In this document: positions 22,862 through 34,110 of the stretch, one piece after another | Layout of the letters: every line of letters starts with the position of its first letter | How positions within the stretch are numbered: position 1 is the first letter of the stretch | Assembly (NCBI GenBank): GCA_022495005.1 | Contig: JAGYXB010001964.1 | Coordinates: 434,001-498,000, forward strand | Length of the DNA stretch: 64,000 nt | Direction of reading: 5' to 3' | DNA from: Rhyacophila brunnea | Taxonomy: Eukaryota; Arthropoda; Insecta; Trichoptera; Rhyacophilidae | The notes under the pieces: model-generated | Told to the model about the DNA's origin: nothing | What the model saw: only the letters and a program-made list of their open reading frames with translations | Databases searched by the model: none | Program-made: the position numbers and the translations under genes

Positions 22862-22945
22862 AGTGCCGAGAGAAGTGGAATCGGTTTGGAGAGACTTTCA
22901 TCCAGCAGTGGATATATTCACGCTGATGGCGATGATGAATGAATA
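22862..22945 (+). repeat. RTE-like 3' end fragment
   Basis: GTGCCGAGAGAAGTGGAATC, then TTTCATCCAGCAGTGGATAT and GATGGCGATGATGAATGAAT: the last 80 bp of the RTE family and its microsatellite. A longer copy lies immediately downstream. Confidence 0.65.
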
Positions 22946-22979
22946 GATTAAAACATTTTTAATATGCGATAAATACACT

Positions 22980-23492
22980 GAACAGCTAGACTAGAGTGCT
23001 TTTGGCCGTCTAAATAATGTCTTCAAAAGTGACCTTCCACTGTGTCTAAAGCGCAAAGTGTTCAACCAGTGTGTGCATCCCGTGATCACATATGCGTGTG
23101 AAACATGGACCCTAAGTAAAAGAGAGATCCAGAAACTTAGAGTAGCACAACGTGGTATGATATAACGCGAAAGGACAAAAAGAGGAATGAGTGGATAAGA
23201 AAGCAGACAAGGGTTTGCGATTTAATAGAGTTTATTAAAAACCTTAAATGGAGATGGACTGAATACATAGCTCAAAGGAGAGACAATCGTTGGACAAATC
23301 TAGTCAACCAGTGGTATCCATGAAATACAAAACGTCCGCAAAGTAGACCTAGAGGCCGCTGGATCGATGAAATGACAAAGTTCTGCGGAAGTACGTGGCA
23401 CCGCAATGCACAGGACCGAGAGAAGTGGAAGCAGCTTGAAGAGGCCTTCATCCAGCAGTGGATAGATTCAGGCTGATTATGATGATACGGCA
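22980..23492 (+). pseudogene. RTE-like retrotransposon ORF2 3' remnant
   Basis: The plus strand translates to LNNVFKSDLPLCLKRKVFNQ, CVHPVITYACETWTLSKREI and QKLRVAQRGM. After frame breaks come GRPRGRW-like and DREKWKQLEEAFIQQWIDSG segments, ending at TGATTATGATGATAC. These are the post-RT region and C-terminus of an RTE ORF2. The RT catalytic domain is absent. The same family is seen at 9320, 19128 and 25683. Confidence 0.8.
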
Positions 23493-23849
23493 TATTTTAA
23501 TATCTCGAAGCAGTACATTTATGAGTCGGAAAGCATTTCTAACTAGCATCTCATAATAGGTCCACTGCGAAGAAAACAATCTGTGATTTAAGCTACCTAT
23601 TTAGACTGTTACCACAACAAGGCATGGTGGCGTTTTACACCATCAATCTAGCATGCTCTAGGTTCTGGGTTATAACCATAGATATTAGATATATTAAAAA
23701 TAGAGATAGGTAACGAATTGGCTTCCTCATACAACTGAATGAAGCATGCTGACAACAGCCGATAACTCACGAGAAATGGCGATGCGATAAAAAAAAATGC
23801 AGGGCATCACGGAGGATTTACTTTGGTCATTATAACGTACCCATATGAT

Positions 23850-23965
23850 ATAATGTTAACGTGGAAATTTTGCCGCAAATTGATTACCAGCCTGTTTCAC
23901 CATACTTTTTCACCATAATTGCCGGCTTCACCATACTTTCATATACCATGCCGCCCCTAGGTTAT
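23850..23965 (+). repeat. Dispersed repeat (CACCATACTTTCATAT family), copy 1
   Basis: The block ATTTTGCCGCAAATTGATTA, then CCAGCCTG, CTTCACCATACTTTCATATA and GCCGCCCCTAG is nearly identical to 38078-38185 on the same strand, apart from a short indel. Two copies only. No termini or coding are recognised. Confidence 0.7.
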
Positions 23966-25449
23966 AACGATAACGATAAACGATTAAATTGAATTATACG
24001 TTAGTAGATACAAGTCTGTTAAGTGCCGTCCTTTCGCAGACTCATATCGTAACCTAGCAATGTTTATTCTCAAGTTTTATATTTATATTCATACCCACCA
24101 TATTTTATTATTTCATTGCTGTTTGCATTTAAAAAAAAGATAGTAGCTTTATCTCCAATAATTTCCAAACCGTCTAACTCCCATTCTCAGCTACTTTAAA
24201 TTGGTAATTTACACATTGGAATTATTAAAATATATACAATAAAACTTACCACTATCAAAGTCCTTCGGTTTAGTTAAATTTTATTCAAATAAGAAAAAAA
24301 TGTTGTAGCTTAACTCCAGATAACATGCGTGGACGTTTTATATGAAATTACTGGAGTTACATGGTTTGAAAACAGACAAGTTACAGCTTACTTATAAGGA
24401 AAACGAATTTTTACTGCAGTAGATATTTTTTTGTGTTACAATACTTACATACGTCGATAAACAATTGAATTTACTACAACACATCTCATTTTTGGCCAAA
24501 ACTGGAGTTACAAGGAATGATTATTTAAGTGACGTTAAAACGTTTTTACATAACATTTACAATACTTGTTAGTTCATAAAACAAACATACCTAACCACGA
24601 TTAAAAAAAATATTTAGGATATAAATGTTTAGTTTGTGGTCTGGGATCATGTTTTATTGTGTAAAAATGGCGTTGTTATAGGCCTCAAATAAATTGTTAC
24701 GAAAATAGTTTCCCTAATTCAGTAGCCCAATTTTTCCCATTCAATAAATTAAGAAATTATCCAAACTAATTGTAGTATTTCAGTGTTGCCATTTAAATGC
24801 GGTCGCGTGACGAAGCTCAATTATATTGTGGCAATACCAACCGAATGTTGTACTTTTCCCTTTTGCCGTTAGTATAAATTCCCTTTGCCCAACTAAATTA
24901 AGTGGTTTCAATAAATTGTAGACGAAACTTCTGTATTGCCTGCGTGTGGATGATGCTCTAGAGAAGAGCTTCCCAACCGGTGTACCGCGAGCGATTGGGA
25001 AGTGTGTGGGGTTACAGAATTTCATTATATTTCCTTTATTTTTTCCATTATAACACTATAACAGGCTGTTATGTGCCATTCAAATTACGTAACTATACTG
25101 AGCCAACATTCCAGTAGCTTCAACTGTGCTGGAACAATGATGTTCTATCATGTTTCATTTTTGGTTTCTTGCATCATCAATATTATTCCTGCCTAGTGGC
25201 TATCCAGTAATATAAAAAACACTCTTCAGTTGGACTTCTAACCAGAAACACATATTGTAAGTAATATTCAAACTTTATATTAGTATACCAATAAAAGTTT
25301 TATGTGATTTTAGTAGTATTCAGGAAATAGTAGTAACGGTTGGGGTGTGGGAACTTCTTTTTTTGAAATTGAAATATAAAAACTGTATACGTTTAAATTG
25401 TTTTTATTATTATTTTTCTTTTGATTTGATTTTGATTTTACACCGTTTA
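23966..25449. other. AT-rich spacer, nothing recognised
   Basis: The sequence CTGGAGTTACA recurs at 24353 and 24500, and its inverse TAACTCCAG at 24312. This might be the edge of an unrecognised element. No other structure was found. Confidence 0.3.
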
Positions 25450-25682
25450 AAAAATAATATCTTGTAAATATCGCCCTCCACTGTCAATACACTGATTCAG
25501 TTGACTTCGGAAGTTTCGGTTCATTCCTTCAAGCATGCCGACCGGCACATTGGCATTGGTTTACGTTCCGTCTCAGGGAGATCAGCCGCCCGGAGAAGGC
25601 TTGTCTCAAAAAATCCACTGAAACCCTGGCGGTGTGGACTGTACCCACATCTCGCTGAAACCACACATTGTCATTAACATCC
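25450..25682 (-). pseudogene. Tc1/mariner-superfamily transposase C-terminal remnant
   Basis: The minus strand gives NDNVWFQRDVGTVHTARVS, then FLRQAFSGRLISLRRNVN, and after an internal deletion GMLEGMNRNFRSQLNQCI followed by GGRYLQDIIF. Family members normally have WFQQDGATAHTAR with a catalytic Asp, then a proline-rich PPRSPDL-CDFFLW stretch with the third acidic residue. Here the region downstream of RGD-like LRRN is deleted and DGA is changed to DVG. Clearly dead. Confidence 0.75.
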
Positions 25683-25835
25683 GCAAGGTAGACCTAGAGG
25701 CCGCAGGATCGATGAAATGATAAAGTTCTGCGGAAGTACGTGCCAACGCAACGCACCGGATCGAGAGAAGTGGAATCAGCTCGGAGAGGCCTTCATCCAG
25801 CAGTTGATAGATTCAGGCTGATGCTGATGATAGTG
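25683..25835 (+). repeat. RTE-like 3' end fragment
   Basis: GTAGACCTAGAGGCCGCAGG, GATCGATGAAATGATAAAGT, GAGAGAAGTGGAATCAGCTC, and GGCCTTCATCCAGCAG end in CTGATGCTGATGATAG. About 150 bp of the same RTE tail as 23335-23490, placed directly against the mariner remnant. Confidence 0.75.
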
Positions 25836-26050
25836 AATGTTAAGAAATTTATATAAAAAAAAATTTAACATTACGTCAAAATAAGTCGCGTAAAATTGCG
25901 ATTACATACAAAAAATATAAACGTGGCAATGTACGTATTATAAATTTGTACATGTCTACCAATTCATTAATATTTGTGGAATTACCATCAAATGATAATA
26001 GCACAAAAAAAATATGATCTCTTCTAGTATAATACGTTGATTTGGTTAAT

Positions 26051-26556
26051 ACCACGTTTTTATTAGCTCGTATTCTTGTTTGTCCAGTACAATTTTTTTC
26101 TTGTTTGTCCAAGATTTGTATTGGACGATTAAAGATTTTTAACTAACTTCCCGACTAGCTAGACGTTTGAAACTTTTAGAATATATCAGAACACGGCGAC
26201 AATGCATTCTTTTAATACTTTTAGCCATCTTTAAGTAGAATTGAAATCATTTTCAGTTAATTCTGTTTTGAATGGAAAGTTATTTCGGAAAAAATCGTAA
26301 AAAGTAAAACACTATTAATGGTTGCTAAGGGGGTCCTAGCAGCTAAATTATTAATATATACGTGCGTTACTATGGAAATCAATATGAAATTTAAAAATGA
26401 CATTTCAGTATTCTATATTTATTCAGTATTTCTATCAAGTAAAAAAAAAGTATTTATTAATACATACTACATAGAATTGTCAAGTTTATATGATTCAACA
26501 AAAAATTTAAAAACGTTGTAAGTATATAAAAAGTTATTTTTATCTTTGAATTATTT
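26051..26556 (+). mobile_element. TACAACGTTTTTA family, copy 3
   Basis: Starts ACCACGTTTTTATTAGCTCG and ends near TTTTATCTTTGAATTATT. All family blocks are present (CCCGACTAGCTAG, CAGTTAATTCTGTTTTG, GTGCGTTACTATGG, TTGTCAAGTTTATATGATTC). The longest copy class, about 500 bp, with an extra copy of the TTGTTTGTCCA-like segment near the left end. Confidence 0.8.
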
Positions 26557-27387
26557 TTCTAATTAAATGTGCAAAATATGGTAATTAAGTGGCAGGAAAT
26601 AGTGAGAGATAGATATAAATAAATATGTATTCTTCAGTATACATACTGCACAAAAAACCCGCGACGCGGAAAAGCTTTAAATGCACTGCTCTAGATTATG
26701 TGGTCGGAAAACGGCATAATTGAATTATTAAATTTTTTCAGTAGGCGAGTACCAAAATTACAAATATTGACTGCTTAATGGGTTAATGACGATGTATGTA
26801 GGTATAAGGTACCTATTCCAAATAGGTCGAAAATTATGAATTTGAAGTGCGAGTTATACTCTAAGAAATTCGTAAACACTCTGAAAAAATAATATGTACG
26901 TGTGTCATGACGCCCTGTCGTTGAGCTGTTAAATGTTAAAACCTCTGATATTACAAAATTGTACATGAGAGCCAAAAGGTTTTTACGATAACAACAATTG
27001 AAGAAGAATTATTCCCAATCAATAAACAAAATACACACCTAAAAACCATTAAATGTAAAAAATGTCGTCATTACTAAAATATTGTATGTACACAACGTAA
27101 ATAATATATTTTTTAAAGCTTTTTTATAAGAAGCTTTATGCTATTTGTGATGTGGAAAAACGCTAAACTTAACGTCATAATATGCCAGATGCAAATTTAT
27201 TTCAATGAATGTTGGCAACGCTGGTTATTTATTTCGCACGTATAACACAACATACCTACATATTTTATGAATGAATACGTATCGGTTGAAATCCCTTTCG
27301 GTGTTTTTCATTTGTTTTTCCGATTTTTTTAGATTCCAAAATCATCTGTATTATTTATTTGAATAAAATTAAATAGTTTAATTTAAA
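26557..27387. other. AT-rich spacer, nothing recognised
   Basis: No frame over 70 codons and no repeat match was found. Confidence 0.35.
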
Positions 27388-27802
27388 AATAATTACAAGA
27401 TAAAAAGAACTTTTTATATGCAACGTTTTTAAATTTTCTATTGAATCATATAAACTTGACTTGACTAGCTTAAACAATCAAAAAAAATTGTATTTGATAG
27501 AAATACTGAATAAATATATAATACTGAAATGTCATTTTTACATTTCATATTGATTTCCATAGTAACGCACGTATATATTAATAATTTAGTTGCTAGGACC
27601 CCAGACCCCTCTAGCAACCAATAATGGTGTCGAAATAACTTTTTCATACAAAACAGAATTAACTGAAAATGAATTCAATTCTACTTAAAGATGGCTAAAA
27701 GGATGCATTGGCATCGTATTCTAATATATTCTAAGAGTTTTAAATGTCTAGCTAGTCGGGAAGTTAGTTAAAAATCGAGAGCAAGATTTGTAGTGGATAA
27801 AT
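27388..27802 (-). mobile_element. TACAACGTTTTTA family, copy 4 (one end lost)
   Basis: Begins AATAATTACAAGATAAAAAG and is collinear with copy 1 up to AGCAAGATTTGTAGTGGATA. The final ACAAATAAGAATACGAGC and AACGTTGTA end are replaced by unrelated AT-rich sequence. Confidence 0.78.
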
Positions 27803-28567
27803 GGATATGATAATGATAATGGATAAAAACAACTCAATGAAGCGATCTCGGGTGGAGCTATATAATAAAAGTCAATAAATTAAATCAATAGTTTTTTTTT
27901 TAAATTAAATAAATAAATTATTATATTTAAATGAAAATAATAATTAGGTACATTGAAATACTTCAATGCCATTTACTACGGCTAATAACATAAATGTTTC
28001 ACTTCTTTCTGGCATTCCCGCCCACAGAGATTTCATTTTTAATCATAGGGGGTCGCGATTTAAAGAAGATTGCGATCCCCTGATGAATATAATAACATTA
28101 TACATCTTTGGTTTAGTAGTATTACTTTCATTTGTATGGAGGCGAATTGAATTACACGCTCGTGAGTCTGCTATGCAGCATTTTCTGCCCTGTCGTATTT
28201 CCCTGCCTATGAATAAAACAAAATGAAACTGACTTCATTATTATAATTCGGATTTATTCTGAAAGCCGTGCATTTTCTTCGCCTCGCTGGTTTTTCGTAT
28301 ACATGGGCTTATTATTTTATGCTTGAATGTTGTTTTATCTGTGTCAAATATTTTGAAGAAAATCTGCTAACTATATAAGAGTGAACTTGAAAGAAATACT
28401 ACAAACTTGATACAACTATCACTCTCGATTTTCAAAAATCGCAAGCATCTCAACCAAACATCTTGAAAAAATTTTCTTCTTTATTGGTGGAAATTAAATG
28501 TATAAAATCCATCCTAAATATATTTACCAGCTGAATCTATTTGACATCAGATTCGAGACCTTTTTAT
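27803..28567. other. AT-rich spacer, nothing recognised
   Basis: An 86-codon plus-strand frame at 27966-28226 has no recognisable motif and is probably chance. Confidence 0.35.
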
Positions 28568-29026
28568 TACAACGTTTTTCTTAGCTCGTATTCTTATTTG
28601 TCCGGTGGTTGTTTGTCCGGTACAAATCTTGCAATCGATTTTTAACTAACTTCCCGACTAGCTAGAAATTTGAAACTTTTAGAATATATCAGAACACGAT
28701 GCCAATGCATTTTTAATACTTTTAGCCATCTTTAAGTAGAATTGATTTAATTTTCAGTTAATTCTGTTTTGTATGAAAAGTTATTTCGGAAGAAATTCGT
28801 AAAAAGTAAAACTATTATTGGTTGCTAAGTGGGTCCTAGCAACTAAATTATTAATATTAATAAATATACGTGCGTTACTATGGAAATCAAATGACATTTC
28901 AGTATTATTTCTATCAAGTACAAATTTTTTGATCGTTTAAGCTAGTCAAGTCAAGTTTATATGATTCAACAGAAAATTTAAAAACGTTGTAAGTATATAA
29001 AAAGAACTTTTTATCTTGTAATTATT
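28568..29026 (+). mobile_element. TACAACGTTTTTA family, copy 5
   Basis: Full-length, about 460 bp, from TTACAACGTTTTTCTTAGCT to TTATCTTGTAATTATT. It includes GTCCGGTGGTTGTTTGTCCG near the left end and GATCGTTTAAGCTAGTCAAG near the right end. Confidence 0.82.
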
Positions 29027-29314
29027 TTAGTTTTATTGTGCTAATTTTTTTTCACCACGTCTTTTCCTCCCACAGAATTTCATAGTTTCCATTTCAAATC
29101 AAGTTATGTAGTTTTATTTTTCCGTTTCAAATCCCCTTTGTTATTTTTTCATACTTTCTAGATTCATATTGAGAAATTTCTTGAGAGACTCTCGAAACTT
29201 CAGAAATACTCGAGAATTTTCAAGACGAGATTATATCATAACCTCTAGTTTGAGTAAGCGTCGATCATGTTGCATGCTCGTCATGATCAATGTACTTAAA
29301 ATGTATGTAGTAAG

Positions 29315-29679
29315 CAATGACATTAATATGGACGAAGCATCTAAAAAAAAATAACACTCACTTTTTTGTAGGGTCTGCCGAATGGCATAATCTGTTCTAA
29401 CGCCATTACACTAAAGGTGATATTGCTATAAATTCCCGATGCTTTTTGTTGGGTCTGCCGAATGGTTCGGTTCGAACGGGTTCGCTCAAATGAACGTTGC
29501 CACTAGAAACACTGTTCTAACGCCATTACAATAAAGGCTTTGCTATAAATTCCCGATGCGTGATATCGCATAATGGAAATTGCGTGACGTCTACCTCCTA
29601 TACATGTACGAATGTCGCTATGCGCGAATTTAGTTGCTAGCTACTGTATTGAGTGCGTTGTCCATTAATAATGTCATTG
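29315..29679 (+). mobile_element. hAT-type MITE with CAATGACATT termini, copy 2
   Basis: Same 365-bp structure as 8949-9315, including the paired internal TCGGGTCTGCCGAATGG-type units (here AGGGTCTGCC and TGGGTCTGCC). It has a different perfect 8-bp TSD, GTAGTAAG (29307-29314 and 29680-29687), so the two copies inserted independently. Confidence 0.92.
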
Positions 29680-29687
29680 GTAGTAAG

Positions 29688-30360
29688 TAATAAAATAAAA
29701 CCACCTATTCATAGCAAAATGAAGGAATCTTGGCATTATCTTCACGAACTGCACATCGTGTTATGATCAAATAATTTGGACTATAAATAGATGAAGTCTT
29801 ATACGTTATTTATGCGCGTAAAGTATTGACAGTAGGTATGGTTAGTTTGGTAAACTCCACAAATATTAAGATTGCTCAGTTGGCATTCCGATTTCTTACA
29901 TACGCAACGGCGACCATTTTTATGTTCAGTGTGATTACTCACTCGAGTACAATTATAAACTGTTTTAGTCAAATGTTGTATGATTTTTCAACTTAATAAT
30001 AATGCCGAAGTGTTGTATTATTGGCTGCTTATTTACTCATCTTATTTATATTAGCCATTCATATTGCCAAAGAAATGCCACATTTGTAGTGTGAAATTCT
30101 CAGCAAATGAATGCAAAGTCACTTGTAGCTAATTTCATATGTGGATCAATGGTCCTTTTTTATGTTTCAATTTCATACATTTAGACTCTATATCTATATA
30201 AGGAGGTTTTCAATATCTTTGGTTTTAATACAATTATTTATTCATGGTCATGCTGTGAACATCTTGAATTTGTATAGTTCACTTTTGTGTCAATAAATAA
30301 ATTTAAATTTGAATTTAAACGGACGATTTCAGACTCGTTACACAGCAATACAATTAAGAT
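29688..30360. other. Spacer with a possible retroelement 3' UTR tail
   Basis: ATGCTGTGAACATCTTGAAT then TTGTATAG and CAATAAATAAATTT at 30245-30305 resembles TGTGGACGTCTTGAATTTAT then AAAGAAATAAATAA at 31722-31772 and a related string at 57565-57595. This suggests the 3' end of an unidentified poly(A)-type element. Nothing else was recognised. Confidence 0.3.
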
Positions 30361-30832
30361 TATGGCCCTCAAAAGGGGGGGGACTGACAGGGCTCTAGCC
30401 TGGGGGCCCGGCATGGCGGGTTGACCAGTTATATGAGATAAACATACACCACAATATGCTCTAACAGTAAAAAAAAATTGGCAGGCAGCGTTTTATTTTA
30501 TAATTATATTTAGTGTGTTTTCTGGCTAATAAAAATGACTCTTCATTCAATATGGCGAAGGTGCGCATGTTACTTGGCTATCGCAAAAGGAGGTCGCGGT
30601 CAGTGCATCATACGATGCAGAGTACTAATAGCTCAATAATTCAATTGGATTTATTTAGAAATATAAAAAAATCGTTAAAAAATACCTTAAGTTTACCTCG
30701 CGAAACCCTGGAGTTCCACGGAATACCATCAGGAGAATGTAGAATATTACACTACCATTAACATTACCGATAGGTTGGTGGGCACACCAAACATTGTGAC
30801 CTTGAGGCTCGCTTTAGGATGTGGGGGCTATG
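30361..30832 (+). mobile_element. hAT-type MITE, CATGGCCCCC family, copy 4
   Basis: 472 bp from TATGGCCCTC (first base diverged) to GTGGGGGCTATG. The flanking 8-mers ATTAAGAT and CATAAGAT match at 6 of 8. An 82-codon frame across it is a by-product; equivalents in sister copies are broken. Confidence 0.8.
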
Positions 30833-31764
30833 CATAAGATTGTATGCATTTCAAGCGGCAATGATGAAATATATTGATTTTAATATAGCGGCAAAAATTA
30901 AAAATATGTAGGAATGTGCTCTGATCTGTTGTGTTTTAAAATACTATAAGGTATTTATTCTCTACCGGTCCATTAGAAAGCCAAGGCTAGAAAAATAATA
31001 AACGGCTATTTGTCCGGTCGGCGGATTTAAAAGCCGGAAATTCACCGGACTGTATTTTGGAATTTCCCTTTCTGTAATCGCTTGAAAAAACAGCGACCCA
31101 TTCGGTACGGCCACAATCCCGGAAACTGGGAAGAGGGGCGGTTATACAATATTTACTAACAATTCGTCAACGAGAAAAAATATTTGTTGTATTTTAATGT
31201 TAAATTCAAATTATTATTAACTTTGAACATTCAATTCTGAGAAATATATAACTTTCTCCGACACCTTTATATCAATCTATATAACTATTTTCCTGTTGAG
31301 TATTTTCCGACTAGCTTTCTTCAATGCATGCTCGATTTTCATTCTCTTGAAATACTTAGATTAATTCTACTCTTAAAGCATTTCTTTTCATCTCTCTCTC
31401 ACGTGGTGTTGTTTCCAATCCTGATATTCTGGAGAATTTGAATTTATATGCATAACCTCTTTTGGATGAAAACTGTTTCCTCGTGTCAGGCTTATCAGGC
31501 ACCAATTTGCGAGGGCTATGGGACTAGTCAATGCACTCATTCACTTCCTAGAGTAGTAGACATTTTTAGTGATGCGCTATGTATTTTGTTTTTTAAATTA
31601 TATTTTTTTAAATTATTTTTGTTTAGAAACTTGTTGTTCAATATTTTTTTTTTGCTGGGTATAAGATTGTTTTTATCATGTTTATCAACTAATTTGATTT
31701 ACTTGCTCTTTTAATTCTAAATGTTGTGGACGTCTTGAATTTATAATTTGATTTTTTTTAAAGA
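30833..31764. other. Spacer, nothing firmly recognised
   Basis: An 88-codon plus frame at 31448-31714 turns into a low-complexity hydrophobic tail and is probably not a gene. The 3'-UTR-like string at 31722-31772 is the only hint of structure. Confidence 0.35.
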
Positions 31765-31945
31765 AATAAATAACCACTGGACACCCAGCAGGTTTGAACC
31801 TGCGCTCCCGGGATTCACGCCGATGTGCACTCACCACTAAACCATATAAGTGTCTTATCTAATTGCGACAATGTTATTAATGTTTTCACAATACTCTCTA
31901 ACGCACTTTCTAAATTGCGTTATTTATTGACAATCGAAGTATTGA
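31765..31945 (-). repeat. tRNA-related SINE with conserved upstream segment, copy 1
   Basis: The minus strand carries TATGGTTTAGTGGTGAGTGC (A-box-like) and GCAGGTTCAAACCTGCTGGG (B-box-like, self-complementary T-arm). Just before the tRNA-like part comes GTCGCAATTAGATAAGACAC then TTATAT. The 36610-36760 repeat has TTGCAATTAGATAATACTTATATA at the same place, so the homology extends about 100 bp upstream of the tRNA-like head. Confidence 0.55.
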
Positions 31946-32872
31946 AGTCAGGATCACTCCAAATTTTTGTTATAACCTACCACTTGCACTTGCTAATAAA
32001 ATATTAAATAATACAAAATTAATTTATGTATCTATTTATTGCGTATAAAAAATCTCGATAATATCATAATTTATGTTAATTTATAAATTGTTACTGTAAG
32101 TAGGCACTAAACCAAGAATATAACCTATACCTAATAAATATTTTTTGTTCTGTTTTAAAAATATTATATTATATATAAAAATATGTTATCGGTTACTGTA
32201 AATGTGTGTGTGTGTATCTTTGCTGTAAAAATAAACTTTTCATACTATTCGGAAAGGTATACATTATTTGAAACTTAAAACATACATATAACATTTTATT
32301 TAAATACAGTACTGGACGAGATTCCACTGGCATCCATCAGATTTCGGTCACCAATTTCGCCACCGCACCCCTGCCTAATTAAGATGAAATCAACTAATAA
32401 TCATGAAAAGTTTCTCAAATTTAGTTAATATTAGAGGCCGGCTAATCGTTGGTTACGTGATGGATTCAGTACTTTTAAATATTAATAATTAAGCGGGAGA
32501 CGAATCCACAGCTCACTTTTAAATACCGCAAACGCAGGGTCAGAGTGAGGTTTGGGCGATTTGTAGGAAAGTCTCGCGCGCCGAGGGCAGCAGTTCGTTA
32601 GCTTTACGATCGCTGCACGGTTTACACGTCACCCGCGGTCAGTTTGTCCTCTTTTTGCCATATAATATTATGATATAGAAATACGTAACACTAAAACGGC
32701 AAATCTTCTTTCTCCCCCTTCGATTCCACGAGCCGCAGACAAATTGTGTGAAATGTGTTTTTTATTTAAAATATTATTTTGTACTTGTACTTGGTTTACG
32801 AGAGATTAAGCCACTAGTATCCAACCTCAACCGGTTAAACCTGTTTCGATAGAATAAATATATAGAAAAAAT
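31946..32872. other. AT-rich spacer with one CpG-dense patch
   Basis: The patch at 32515-32650 contains TCTCGCGCGCCGAGG, ACGATCGCTGCACGG and GTCACCCGCGGTC, unusual against the background. It is a candidate remnant of a GC-rich element or an unrecognised first exon/promoter. No open frame supports the latter. Confidence 0.3.
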
Positions 32873-32945
32873 ACATAAATATGATAAACTACTGTCGATA
32901 ACCGCCTGTAGCCACCTTGTGTATAGAATAGACGCACTGGATTGC
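32873..32945 (+). repeat. Fragment of the 57003-57525 fold-back element
   Basis: ATACATAAATATGATAAACT, TGTCGATAACCG and TAGCCACCTTGTGTATAGAA match the right arm at 57350-57420, with a short deletion of one CGATAGC unit. Confidence 0.7.
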
Positions 32946-33020
32946 AATGAATACCTATACCTATAGTGCTATAGGGTAATATATTGATATATATTATATA
33001 CTAATATATATTGATATACT

Positions 33021-33145
33021 GATATATTCTAAAAGTTTCAAATGTCTAGCTAGTTGGGAAGTTAGTTAAAAATCGATTGCAAGATTTGTACTGGATAAAC
33101 AACCACCGGACAAACAAGAATACGAGCTAAGAAAAACGTGGTAAA
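33021..33145 (-). mobile_element. TACAACGTTTTTA family, copy 6 (one end only)
   Basis: Keeps ATATTCTAAAAGTTTCAAAT, GTCTAGCTAGTTGGGAAGTT and ACGAGCTAAGAAAAACGTGG, the last 125 bp of the family. Confidence 0.75.
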
Positions 33146-33540
33146 AATAATGTAATTATTACAATATTACTAGCTATAGAAAATTCACTGAACCTGGACA
33201 CATTGTATGGTAACAGCTATAAACTCTTTTTTATAACCCCTTTCAATGTTTCGTTAGTTTGTATGAATACGCGATTATTTGTGATTGTCCATTTAAATAT
33301 ACTAATTATTACTAGTTTTATGTAAGTTTATAACCCCTTTTTTCACAAAAAAAAAACAATACGGACACACAAAACTGTGTTGAGATTTTCACGTCCGCAA
33401 TAAGACGCCCCAATTTTTTAAACGCAATAAAATCGGCCATTGTTGCGACTAGGTCGTACGGCCCGATGAGCCCAACAGCTGGTTGGAACGACTTCAGCAT
33501 CTCTTCTCTTACGGATCACATTCTCGGACATTCCCGGAGC

Positions 33541-34110
33541 ATATTTATTTATTTATTTATTTATTTATTTAGAAAAGAGTATTATTGCATTACAGCGATT
33601 GGCCAATGCGCCATAAAACATAATAAATACAAATTATAAAAATGACTTAATTAAAAACAAGAACGTATGTGCTTATGTAGATATTAAAGTAAAATTATAA
33701 ATTTAACCTATTTAACACGTCCACAAACATGATTAATTAATAAAAAAAAAATTACAACCTTTATGGTGCCATCAAATAAGTTAATCGCACGATACACAGC
33801 ATCATAAAACATCACATCCGTCTTGCGACGGGTTATCATGAAGACCGTAGAGTTACGAGTGATATTGGGGGGAACATGCAAATAATTATTATTTGCCAGT
33901 ATATACCGATTGTAAATGAACCCATGAAAAAGTAAAAAGAAATGCTTTAAAAGAACAATCACTCTTCGGGGGGACAAGGATTGCATTGATAGCATAGGTT
34001 TGCATTATGTAGTACTCCACCACACGGACAATATGTTGGTCGGGTAACAAATCCAAGCTCCAAGTGCTCAGCAGCGTATCCAGCATTGCCAGCCACAAGT
34101 CAGTATCACG
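33541..34110 (-). mobile_element. Non-LTR retrotransposon 3' end with (TAAA)n tail
   Basis: On the minus strand a C-terminal coding relic (PNITRNSTVFMITRRKTDVM, then FYDAVYRAINLFDGT, 33780-33880) is followed by a 3' UTR containing GGCGCATTGGCCAATCGCTG. It ends in a TAAATAAATAAA microsatellite (33541-33570). The same 3' UTR and tail occur at 53518-53600, and the same coding relic at 3575-3690. An overlapping-frame segment further upstream suggests frameshifts. The clade is not certain. Confidence 0.7.

Noticed and set aside
27966..28226. 86-codon plus-strand frame as a possible small gene
   Set aside because: No motif, no conserved neighbour, no splice or promoter evidence, and length is within chance expectation.
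31448..31714. 88-codon frame with a hydrophobic C-terminal half
   Set aside because: The hydrophobic part is low-complexity AT-rich DNA (poly-T derived Phe/Leu); no start context or homologue recognised.
33541..33570. Simple TTTA microsatellite as a stand-alone feature
   Set aside because: The same 3' UTR and tail recur at 53518, so it is the 3' tail of a LINE family.
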